Origin: Mytilisepta virgata
Lineage: Eukaryota > Mollusca > Bivalvia > Mytilida > Mytilidae
Direction: 5' to 3'
DNA length: 64,000 nt
Assembly: GCA_028015205.1 (NCBI GenBank)
Contig: CM051514.1
Location: 3,906,001-3,970,000 of the forward strand
This document shows positions 9,322 to 18,671 of this stretch, in pieces (the stretch's first letter is position 1; every line of letters begins with the position of its first letter). The notes under the pieces are model-generated. The model was not told the origin of the DNA. It made no database searches and was given only the letters and a program-made list of their open reading frames with translations. A program made the translations under genes and the position numbers.

Positions 9322-9899
9322 TGTTATGATATTGTAATTATTATATTTATTTATCTTGGCCTAATTTGTTTTGCGTAGCCTATGTTTACATAATACTTAT
9401 AGTTGTTTACCAAATAATGTTATAACTGCGCAGTTTAGAAATCACTGGAACAATAATGGATACTGGTGGAATAACTAGAACTTTCTATTTGACTTACGTA
9501 ATAATTATGGTGTGATTCGAACTTCTACCGTATTCCAGAAGTTTCCGTTCTACAGTATATATACGGACAAGAAAGTTAGACTTTCAGAGCATAGCATATT
9601 GGACCGTACATAGACATTCTTGTGTTCTCAGCGTTTCATACATCGTACTTGACAGACTGTTATTTTCATTACATCATACTAGATTGTGACTGATTGGATA
9701 TAATATTCCGTTTGGATTCAGGCAACAGTGACCAGAATTCCGGATCAAGAAAAAACAGGATTTTGAACAGTTAAGTTGACATTTTAGTTTTTTTTGTAAT
9801 ATTTTTGTAAACTTTGTATATATAATAAATCTTGTTAAATTTTATTATTGATTTGTGTCTTTTGTTGGCTACATTTTAAAGGTGATTTCGGCTGTAACA
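9322..9899 (+). repeat. 3' LTR of Gmr1-like element
   Basis: 578 bp, TG..CA, followed by TTAG. Nearly identical to the 5' LTR apart from two short deletions, one T fewer in a run and a few substitutions (for example GAATAACTAG against GAATGACTAG, and GGCTGTAACA against GGCCGTAACA at the end). Confidence 0.9.
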
Positions 9900-9914
9900 T
9901 TAGTTTTACAAAAT

Positions 9915-9981
9915 TTGTGTTTGTTTGTTTAGTTGGGGTTTTACGCCGTTTTTTAGCACATTTGGCTATTTCGCGGCGGCC

Positions 9982-10016
<35 letters not shown>

Positions 10017-10187
10017 GTGGAGGAAGCCGGAGTACCTGGAAAAAACCAATTGGCAATCCTTGTCAATTTAGATCGGTGTCGAACACACCCCGCCACAGGT
10101 GAGATGCGAGCTCACAACCCCAGTGTTGACAGACTAGTGATCATTAGTAGTCATGACGAACTACCTAGACCACTCGGCCACCGATGA
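9915..10187 (-). mobile_element. tRNA-derived SINE, minus strand, poly(T) expansion
   Basis: On the minus strand the head reads GGTGGCCGAGTGGTCTAG, a good pol III box A, followed by a degenerate box B (GAGCTCGCATCTC). A conserved body ends in AACTAAACAAACAAAC. A second copy at 26533-26799 aligns over the whole length. A run of about 30 T at 9986-10015 interrupts the body. I found no convincing target duplication. It resembles bivalve SINEs with a shared core (possibly MetaSINE-like); that name is from memory. Confidence 0.75.
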
Positions 10188-10199
10188 ACATCAAGGTTA

Positions 10200-10468
10200 G
10201 GTTTGACTGAGCTTCTAAATAAATGTATTACTAATTCTGGTCCATTATTTCCATAAATATATTTTCTGTCATTTCTTTCTACCTTTACACAATTTCAAAA
10301 TATGGAGGGCAACTACCCTAACGACCAATGAAAACCATGAACTCAAAGAATCTGAAACAATGAGAAAATAGATAGTAAAGGACTAAGGCGAAGAAAAAGA
10401 TCAAAAGATTAAGAGAAACAAGAGGCTCACGGTAGTGATTTATCACATTCAACACAATGCAATATAAG
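10200..10468. other. spacer without recognised feature
   Basis: No exon or element terminus recognised between the SINE and the next LTR. Confidence 0.4.
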
Positions 10469-10917
10469 TGTAACAGAGTTATAATTCCCCCCGTGAATTT
10501 CCTGGTTCTCGGATATGGTTAATGTTATATGAAATAAAGTGATTCGGTAAATTAAGATGATTTATTTTGGTTTGAAATAGTAATTAATACAATTATATCC
10601 TTATGGGTAGACGGATGTTTTACCAAGAAATATCTGTATACTAAAATAAGTATAAAGTCCGAAAATGACTAGATGTAAGTACAATTGTAATTTATGATGA
10701 ACTGGAATCTAGTGTCGTCTGCTATGGCCGGGGAGGGAGTACCGGTCTCACCGGAACCAGCGTTTGTATACCCAAGAGAGACCCGACCGGTACTGGGACA
10801 AAGCGGAAGTGACCCGATGAAAGTACAACGTATGGAAAAGGGACAATTTAGAAAAGGAAAGGGACAGCCGTTGTACTATACAAATAAAAAAGGGGGGACA
10901 AACCGTCTACTACCACA
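10469..10917 (-). repeat. 3' LTR of the second gypsy element
   Basis: 449 bp. Plus-strand ends are TGTAACAG..ACCACA, i.e. TG..CA on the element strand. A minus-strand AATAAA lies near 10560. Matches 29050-29416 until about 10823. Confidence 0.85.
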
Positions 10918-10931
10918 CTCCCCCTTCCTTA
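10918..10931 (-). promoter_or_regulatory. polypurine tract of second gypsy element
   Basis: CTCCCCCTTCCTT on the plus strand, i.e. purine-rich on the element strand, directly abuts the LTR edge at 10917. Confidence 0.7.
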
Positions 10932-11175
10932 AGACCTAATGTGCATCAGTTATAAATATATGGCACAAATATATTAGAAGACTAGTATAGAAATATTATA
11001 CAATACATTTAAACTTTAAAGTCCTTTTCAGTGAAACATATTAACAGTCTTTAATTGCATTTAAATCACTATGAAAATAATAAAGTCCATCTGGAGATAA
11101 ATAACACATATATTAATGACGCAATGTTCAAGTTTGGACGGAAAATCAACGGAAACTTCCTGAAACACACAGATA

Positions 11176-12350
11176 TTACAGTTCATACAGACAATATATG
11201 TTCAATATATATTCTTCTTCCTTTTCCTGGATCCCTGGGAAAAGTTGCTCTCTCCACTTGATTTCCGCAAGTTGGCGACGGAGTTCCCGATTCTCTGACT
11301 CCAGTTTCCGTCTCTGTTCCCTCTCTCTCTGCAGTGAGGCGCTGTCTCGCAAGTTGTTCCTCGGTTGTTCCAGGCGGATCTTAGCGGCTTCACGCTGTCT
11401 TCCTAATTGGTCCATGCAGTTACATAGAAATCTTAGATGGTCTTCCAACTCTGGTTATGACTGTGGTATTGGAGGAAGATACACTTCCTTTACATCCATA
11501 GCTGAAGTTTCGGTGGAGGACTCGGATGTTGTGGTAAAGAGAGGGAGAACAGGGAGTTCTGGCTTCGATGGTCTTGGTATGTTTCTATCAGAAGGTTGCG
11601 TGTTTCTGTAATCAAGAAGACTTATAGTCCTTTTCACTCCTGAAGATGAAGGCTTAGCTATAGGTGTGGATTCAAGAGATGAAATATCTGTCACGATAGC
11701 AGTTGAAGAGTTAGCAGGCGGAGAAGAAGCATCAGCGAATAAGGACGAATCTTTCATGGTGGCTGGAATGTGAACAGTAAATTCAACATCTTCCATTTCC
11801 TCGGACTGTCTTTCAGTACTAGATAAAACAGTGTTGACAAGAGGGGCGGACGGTATGACACTGTAAGGCTGCTTAGACACTGGCTTGAAGTGGTAGAAGA
11901 AGATGTTGTGGTAGTTGTAGAGGAGCCAACAGCTGTCGAAGAGACTAAGCTCTTTTCACTCCTTCCTTTATAAGTAAAAAACCCGGGGTCAATAAACCCT
12001 TTACTTGTCACGGTCTTCCTTGTACATTTCAGAAGTATCTCCTCGATCCTTTTGCTATCTCTCGCGAAGTGAATATATCTAATATGGTTTTTCATGTCCG
12101 ACTTCCTCCTTACAAGAGCCCCACAGTTGGCATAAGCGCACTCCCATTTCTCGGCCAGTTGGACATGGCGTTCCTCCCAGTGTCGCTGGTATCTGGTCTT
12201 ATTCTGGAACCTTCCTCCAACATTACAATCTGCGATAGGGCAAGCCATGCCCTGAGAATAAAAGAATTCTATTTCCTCCTTAAAACTTACTGTAGATGGA
12301 ATAACGTCAAAAGTCTCATCCTCTGCCATGAGGTCTAGGGGGTCTTCCAT
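11176..12350 (-). pseudogene. accessory third ORF: C2H2 zinc fingers, Ser/Thr-rich linker, coiled coil
   Basis: The ATG at 12350 opens about 198 codons. Residues ~36-62 form a finger-like CPIADC..HWEERH and residues ~70-94 a second, CAYANC..HIRYIH; both have C-x4-C and H-x4-H spacing. A Ser/Thr-rich stretch follows. A frameshift near 11890 moves the frame to 11880-11455, which is acidic and Ser/Pro-rich. After one stop (TAA near 11454) the same frame continues with a heptad-like basic coiled coil (QREREQRRKLESENRELRRQ) to 11176. It lies between pol and the 3' LTR on the element strand, where gypsy elements keep env or accessory genes. There is no signal peptide or membrane segment, so it is not an envelope gene. 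A nucleic-acid-binding accessory protein, perhaps captured from the host, is plausible. The function is unknown. Confidence 0.7.
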
Positions 12351-12359
12351 AGAAATTAT

Positions 12360-12820
12360 GCTGAAAGCACAAAATTAAAAGCATTAAGCATACAAATTAA
12401 CATCAACTCAGCTTTACTATACGAATTTCTATGATAAAGCAATATTTGCTTTTTGTTTCCTGTTTATTGATGCAATTTTCTAGCACAGTAAGTAATTCCA
12501 TTTATTTTTTTATATCGCGCTTAAATTCCTAAGGTAATCAGGCGAAATGCACATGTACACGCACAACCGAAAGCAACAGCACATGGTTTATGAATATGAA
12601 ATGCGCGAACGACCATTTGCCATACCATCTCAAATCAAAGAAACCCGTTTCAGCCATAGCTAAAGTAGACGTAGTTCGCATGAAATGTGCTTAGTATAGC
12701 ACAAGTATCCTTTTTGCTAGGTTCAATGAAAGATTCCAAATAATGTATTAATATTGTAGAAAAAAAGGTGTAAATTAGCTTAATCCTTCGCCTAAAAATG
12801 GTTCTGACTTCGGTACAGAA
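12360..12820. other. non-coding spacer between integrase and third ORF
   Basis: No open frame or element end is supported. On the element strand it lies between the pol stop and the third ORF, and may hold its leader or a splice acceptor. Confidence 0.4.
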
Positions 12821-14359
12821 TTATGTTTCCGATATATCACGTAGAGTGAGGTATTTATGGTGAAATCTAACTGGCGGTTTTATTTGCCGCCCTGTCCTTG
12901 TATACTTCGGAGAATTTACCGCTTCATAAATAGAATTGTCGTTCGCGTGAACCCTAGTATCCATTTTTGGTTGGTTTGAAATCATGAAATTATCAGATTC
13001 AGGTTCATTGTCCTGTTGTTCACCCGCTTGAATTACAGACTTCAAATGATCCACATGTACAATCTTCCGTTTTGCATCAGAGCATCTTTCGATTTCGTAA
13101 GTGATATCCGATATCTTCCTTGTGACCTTATAAGGTCCGATCCATCCTAAACCTAATTTCTGTTTCGCCTCTGGAGGATGCCATCGGAAAATGCGTTCGC
13201 CGATACCGAACTTCCGAGTCTTAAGTTTATTGTCATAGTATGATTTCTGGCGACGGAAACTCCTTCCGAGATTCTCGTGAGCAAAAGTGAATGCTCCTTG
13301 TAAGGACTTTTTAATCCATTCGGCGTATTCAACAGGGCAAGAGACATTAGGTTCATATGATGGAGTTCCCGCTATCACGTCAATTGGAAGAGATTTTTCT
13401 CTCCCTAGCATTAGGAGATTTAGAGTACACTGGGTACTCTCCTGCATACTAGCTCGATACGCCATACAAATGTAAGGGAGATGGTCGTCCCAGTCGTCCT
13501 TGTTTTCGTCAACGAACAGCGCGAGCATCTGCTGTAAAGTGCGATTAAAGCGCTCGATCATGCCGTCTGATTGCGGACGGTACGGCGTAGTCCTTGACTT
13601 GGCAATGTTTAGGAGTTTGCATATCATTGCAAATAGCCGGAACTCGAACTCGGTATGGATACGTAATGGTGTTCCGAATTTACAAATAAACTCTGTGACG
13701 AGTTTATCGGCAACGCTTTGTGCCGTGTGATTTTTAAGCGCGAAGGTCTCGGTCTATTTGGAGAAGTAGTCACCGATGACTAATATGAACCTATTCCCGT
13801 TTTCAGTTGTGGGTAAAGGACCCATTATATCCATTGCTATACACTGCATTGGTCCGTACACTGTGCAGTGTTCCATTGCCAACCTGCCGATACCTGGACC
13901 TGGCTTCCGCTGCTGACAAGATATGCAAGATTTACACCATCGAGAGATGTCGTGTGTCATTCCGGGCCAGTAAAATCTTGCTTTCAGCCTGTTCAGTGAC
14001 TTCTCGCGGCCAAGGTGACCTCCTGTCCTATTGTTATGTAATTGGTGCATTATGGTCTTCCGTAGGGGAAACGGTACGACTAACCGTAAGGATGAGGTAC
14101 CATCGTCATTCTCTCAAACCCTATATAACAGTACCTTCTCTATTTTTAAAGTTTCCCATTGTTTGACAAGAAGGTTGAATTCGTGGTTTGAAACCTTAAC
14201 TTCCGGTTTATCATCGCTTGTCGCTTTTAAGTGTAAAATCGAACCGAGGGCTTCATCGTCAGCCTGAGCAGCTTGTAAGTCTGCAATGATCCACTGACCT
14301 ACCCAGTTCGATTCTGAGTTTACGCAAGAGCCTAATTGATCCTGATTTGTAACATCCAT
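12821..14359 (-). pseudogene. int: integrase of second gypsy element, inactivated
   Basis: Read from 14359 downwards in one frame with stops at 14114 (TGA) and 13754 (TAG, where relatives have Trp after YFSK). The zinc-binding domain (HNNRTGGHLG, CKSCISCQQ) and first catalytic Asp (AMDIMGPLP) are intact. The segment that should hold the second Asp reads IHTEFEFRLFAM, so the usual TDQG motif is gone, apparently by a small deletion. The Glu region (PYRPQSDGMIERFNR) and a GPY/F-like end (LGLGWIGPYKV) follow. With the catalytic Asp missing it cannot integrate. Confidence 0.85.
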
Positions 14360-14469
14360 GAAGTCTGATGGTATGTCGGCACTGTCAGGCGAGACGCTCT
14401 GCGTGGTTCCTTGTGACCTCGTAATTACATTTACGCTATTTATGCAATCGGACCCTGTATTGCATTGTT

Positions 14470-15783
14470 AACATTCTCCGCGTAGGTACTTGCGTCTTGG
14501 TATACGAGACAAAGCGTCTGCGTTTCCATGAAGAGTTCCACGACGGTGTTCAATCTTAAAGTCGAATGTTTCTAGAAGCGAAAGCCATCTTGCAACTAAC
14601 CCTTCCAGTTCCTTGAAGTTTTTCAACCATATTAATGATGAATGGTCAGTGCGAAGGAGGAAGTGTCTACCCGACAGATAATACCGAAACTGCTTTATGA
14701 AGGTAACAACTGCGAGGAGTTCGCGATAGGTAGTACAATATCCTCGCTGAGCCTTGATACGGTTTTACTCCCGTAGGCTATGACTCGCTCCTCTCCACCC
14801 TGAATCTGTAATAGCACAGCGCCGATGCCATAATTACTCGCGTCTGTATCCAGAATAAATTGGTCTGTACGAGTAGGATATGCGAGTACAGGCGCAGATA
14901 TCAATGCGTTTTTCAGCGTGAAAAATGATTTTTCGCATTCGTCTGTCCAAATAAATCTTTTGTTCTTGTGCGTTAACTGAGTAAGAGGAAATGCCAGTGT
15001 TGAGAAATTCTCAATTAATTTCCTATAGTAGGAAGCAATTCCTAGGAAACGTCTCACGTCAGAAACTGACTCTGGTAAAGGCCACTCTTTCACAAAACTG
15101 ACCTTTCCTGGGTCGCATTTGATTCCGTCGACTGCGAGAATGTGTCCTAAATACTTAACCTCGTTCTGAAAGAATGTACACTTTGATGGCTTCAGTTTTA
15201 GATTCGCGTTTCTGAATCGGTCGAAGACAAGTTTCAGATTTCCGATGGTCTCCTCAAACGTTTTACCAAAAACAATGACGTCATCTAGATAGATGAGACA
15301 ACGCTCCCATTGGAGTCCGGCGAGTGTTAACTCCTTCAGCCTTTCGAATGTCTGAGTGCTGTTTGCAAGGCCGAATGGCATAACCTTGAACTGGTATGAG
15401 CCTTTATGGGTGACGAAGGCAGTCTTTGCTTTATCTTGATCCCGCATTTGTACCTGGAAAAATCCTTGAACTAAGTCATCCGTACAGTAAAATTTCGCAC
15501 CCGCCAAAGAGTCCAATGACTCATCAATCCTCGGAAGAGGATAACTGTCCTTAATGGTAATAGAATTTAAGCGACGGTAATCAATACAAAAGTGAACGCT
15601 TGAATCTGACTTACGGACTACTACAATCGGTGCCGAATATGGTGAGTAACTTGGCTCAATGATGTCGTTATTGAGCATTTTATCAATTTCGGCAACTGCT
15701 ATTTCGCGCTGACTAATAGGCAGTCTTCTAGGCGGTACTTTAATAGGCCTGTCATGTTCAAGATTGATAATGTGTTCTACCAT
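14470..15783 (-). pseudogene. pol: reverse transcriptase and RNase H of second gypsy element
   Basis: The frame 15783-14695 covers RT: IVVVRKSDSSVHFCIDYRRL, CTDDLVQGFFQV, VMPFGLANSTQTFERL, CLIYLDDVIVFG (catalytic pair) and YLGHILAVDG. It then enters RNase H (FILDTDASNYGIGAVLL). A frameshift near 14750 moves the rest of RNase H (LLRTDHSSLIWL.., GNADALSRIP) to another frame, ending near 14470. A TGA at about 15790 separates RT from the upstream 16143-15793 frame. The domain is recognisable throughout but cannot be translated as one protein. Confidence 0.88.
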
Positions 15784-15792
15784 ACTTGTCTG

Positions 15793-16635
15793 TCATAACT
15801 TTCCATCGGGACGAATGAAAATATCTGAGTATGGATCGATTACGTTTTCGACTTCCGTTTTCTTATGTGGCGTGATTCTATCAGACATATTCTTAATTAA
15901 TGGCTGTAAATGATCCGACAGCCGCGGTCTCATAGATTTTGTGTCACGTGTTTGATGGAATTCAGTTTCCATTATCTCCTTGAATGGTTGCAGAGACGCG
16001 ACAGGCAAGTTCTCTTGAAGTGTAACCGATTCGGGCGTTGTATTCATGATGCTGAATACCACTTCTTGCGCCTTCGTACTAACTACTGACTTGAGTATGA
16101 ATACCCGTTTTTCTCCGTTAAAACCGTATATTGGCTCTCGCAAGCCATGTGGGTCTCAAGTATAATTTCCGTCTATCTTACCCTTAACGAATACCTCCGA
16201 TTTAGCCGGAATGTGTACCGTATCTGTTAACTGGATCCTTGCGCAATACATGTTCGATCCGGTCTCATTTGACAGTTTAACTTTAAAATTAGGGAAATTC
16301 AAAATGCCTTTACTCGTATTTATTGTAACGTCATTTCTAGCGAGAAAGTCGAGTCATAAAATTCCCGATATATTACCTAAGTCTGCAATGATTGCAGATT
16401 GGTAAACTCCGTGTCCGTTCAACCTCAAAAATAGGTTGCTTTTTCCTACAACGTCCATAGGGTCCCCGTCCGCGGTAGTTAAATCTGATTCTCTTTTTGA
16501 ATAACCTAATTTCTCAAACACGTTTGTCGAAATAAGCGTCACAGCGGACCCGGTATCGACGAGCATATCTATAGCAATTTTATCAACAAAAACTTTAACA
16601 AACCAACAATGTTTTGTAATGGCGGCTAAACGCAA
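15793..16635 (-). pseudogene. pro: aspartic protease and linker of second gypsy element
   Basis: 16635-16354 encodes a retropepsin with LVDTGSAVTLIS (catalytic Asp) and RLNGHGVYQSAIIADLG. The frame stops at 16354 (TGA where relatives have Gly in GILGLDFL). The same frame goes on as recognisable linker sequence through 15793 with another stop near 16155. Matures Gag-Pol in intact relatives. Confidence 0.8.
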
Positions 16636-16715
16636 GTTAGTCGGCCTTTTATTTGATTTATTAAAAGCATTAAAATTTGTCTGGGCTGTACTGTTGGCCT
16701 CTAGTGCAACCCTAT

Positions 16716-18420
16716 TTAGTTTAAATCACCGTTGCACGTATTTTCATTTTTCGCTTTTATGGTAGCGGTCGCCTGCTTTTGTTGCTGCTTTTGATAAACA
16801 ATGTCTTGCTCACGGTTTTTGCCACTTAGACATTCAAAACGGTAATGACCGTTTTTCCCACAATTGAAGCATTGAACACTTTTCTTGTTCCTATTTGGCC
16901 TACTGATCATTTCTACCGCGTGGTTTGTCAATTTTTTCAATAACCTGTTTGAGAGACTCTTTAACGTCTCTAATCGACTCCTCCATATCTGATATCTTCT
17001 CATTTTCGGCAGCTTTGGTACGGACGAAACGATCAGTCAGCGCCATAACATGCTTTTCTTCTTGATCTCTATGTGTCCGTAGAGAGAATTGTGTGCCTTC
17101 GAGTGAAATCGCGCGGTCCAGAGATTTTGGATGTGCAAATCGCACATGTCTTTTCAATGCTACTTGCTCGAAGTGGCAGATGTAGTCTGGCCACTCGGTA
17201 CGCTGTCCATCGAACAGATCTGGTTCTTTTAGCTTCCGCTGAGATTTAAATCCAGACTGCGGCTGATACGTGACCGACGAACCGTTTATTTTGGTTGGCG
17301 TTACATGTGCATTTGATGGGATCTGCCTTTGATAAAAGTATGGCAGTTGTGTTCCATTTTCGAAGTTCATACAAACTTTCTGTTTCTGACAGTTTTGTTT
17401 ATTATTTACTGATTGGCGATATATTGCCTGCGGATCTATACTAGTATTAGGAATATGAAAATTTTCATGGACATTTCTCTGGTAGGGATGTTTTTGCTCA
17501 GAACTATGGGGGTAATGTAAACACATTGTGACTCTGTGTACTGCATGCATTGTTGTTGTCATCTTTTATTGGAAAAATTCGGTTTTCTATAAAATTTTGT
17601 CTGATACTATAGTCAGATAAATTTTCCTGTATACTGCATGTATTGCCATTGTCTTGTCTTGTCCGGAAATTCTGATTTTCTAATATATTTTGTTCCTGAT
17701 TTTGTCTGACTTCCTTGTCAGAAAAATTTCCTCTACAATCATAATTAAACGGCAAATTGCCGAAATTTTGTACAGTACTTTCCTTGTGATGGTTATTGGA
17801 AACATTTGTTTCAATTTCAGAACAATGTGACCCCCTACTATTAAACCTATGATTATCTGAACTAAAATGGTCTGATTCCATTTGTTTATTTTCTGTAAAA
17901 TTTGAAATTCTATTTGTCATTCCTTGATCTCTATTATCGGGCACCTGTTCCCCGTACGTCGCCTCTTTGTTTTGACAAGCAATACACGTTGTCACGTGTT
18001 CACACGTTATGACGTAAAATATTGTGAAGGAAGCGTCCAGAGTAGAATTCACGCCATTTGTATCTGACGTCTTTCCAAATAAATTGGGATTTATGTGCTC
18101 TGTATTTGAATAAAACTGTTCCCGATAATTTGAAACATTTGTAGGTGCAAATAGAACATGTTTTATTACAAACATTTGAGGAACCTCCTGCACATCCCAA
18201 ATAATGTGTATCGTAAATGTGCCTATTGTGTTCATTTCCGACATGTGTGTCGTCATTACGGACAGTGTATTGTGTTTTCCTGGCTTTATTCAAGATATCC
18301 GAACTCGGTGATTTGGAATTTATTTGACTGGGAATGTAACTTCCATTCATTTCATGTGTGAAATTTGTATGTACAATCGGCGTACTATGTCTATGAACAA
18401 AATGTTCATTTTCTGCATTC
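16716..18420 (-). pseudogene. gag: gag, 3' part, of second gypsy element
   Basis: Several overlapping frames (18443-18000, 18256-17504, 17562-16900, 17003-16716) give one degenerate Gag of Asn/His/Gln-rich composition. It ends with a CCHC knuckle, CFNCGKNGHYRFEC, near 16835-16875. At least three frameshifts are needed. At 18421 the gene is cut by the Harbinger transposon, and its 5' part continues beyond 28758. Confidence 0.75.
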
Positions 18421-18423
18421 CTG

Positions 18424-18572
18424 GCCTCGCTTGCACAAAACATCTCAAACTGAGTTTTTACTCAACCTCAGTTTTATCTCAAACTCTTGAGTTTTTTCTT
18501 AGCTGAGTTTTTCTCAAATACGGCTTTCACAAAAATTCTCAAACTCAACTTAATTTGAACTCAGCTGAGAAA
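18424..18572 (+). repeat. left terminal region with CTCAAA/TTTGAG sub-repeats
   Basis: After the 35-bp inverted repeat come many copies of ACTCA, CTCAAACT and their complements. The right end (28600-28754) has the same dense pattern. These are candidate binding sites for the transposase or Myb-like partner (inference). Confidence 0.7.
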
Positions 18573-18671
18573 TCTATTTATAAAAGCGAAAGTAACTCTT
18601 CCGTGTTTGGAGGTAGTAAAATACATCACGCGAAATTTCCCGTACTTCTGTCACTCGTCTGCACACATAAA

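Larger units (their letters stand above)
3823..9899 (+). mobile_element. complete Gmr1-like Ty3/gypsy LTR retrotransposon
   Basis: Both ends are defined. LTRs run from TGTTATGA to GTAACA and are flanked by TTAG at 3819-3822 and 9900-9903 (a preceding A also matches, so the duplication is 4-5 bp). Inside are a primer-binding site, gag with a zinc knuckle, protease, integrase, reverse transcriptase/RNase H and a polypurine tract. The integrase lies upstream of RT although the RT is Ty3/gypsy in type. That copia-like order is the hallmark of the Gmr1-like group described in fish and other deuterostomes. LTRs differ by two indels of about 15-17 bp, a T-run length and only three or four substitutions, so the insertion is young. 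Even so, the coding part has a frameshift in gag, an LTR-derived 114-bp segment at the PR/INT junction and a stop between INT and RT. Confidence 0.9.

Noticed and set aside
10694..10939. Open frame of 81 residues on the plus strand
   Set aside because: It lies within the LTR of the minus-strand gypsy element and recurs, degraded, in the other LTR.
11198..11611. 137-residue open frame on the plus strand
   Set aside because: Antisense of the coiled-coil part of the third ORF, which has clear heptads on the minus strand.
11176..12350. Third ORF as an envelope gene
   Set aside because: No signal peptide, membrane segment or fusion-like region; fingers and coiled coil instead.
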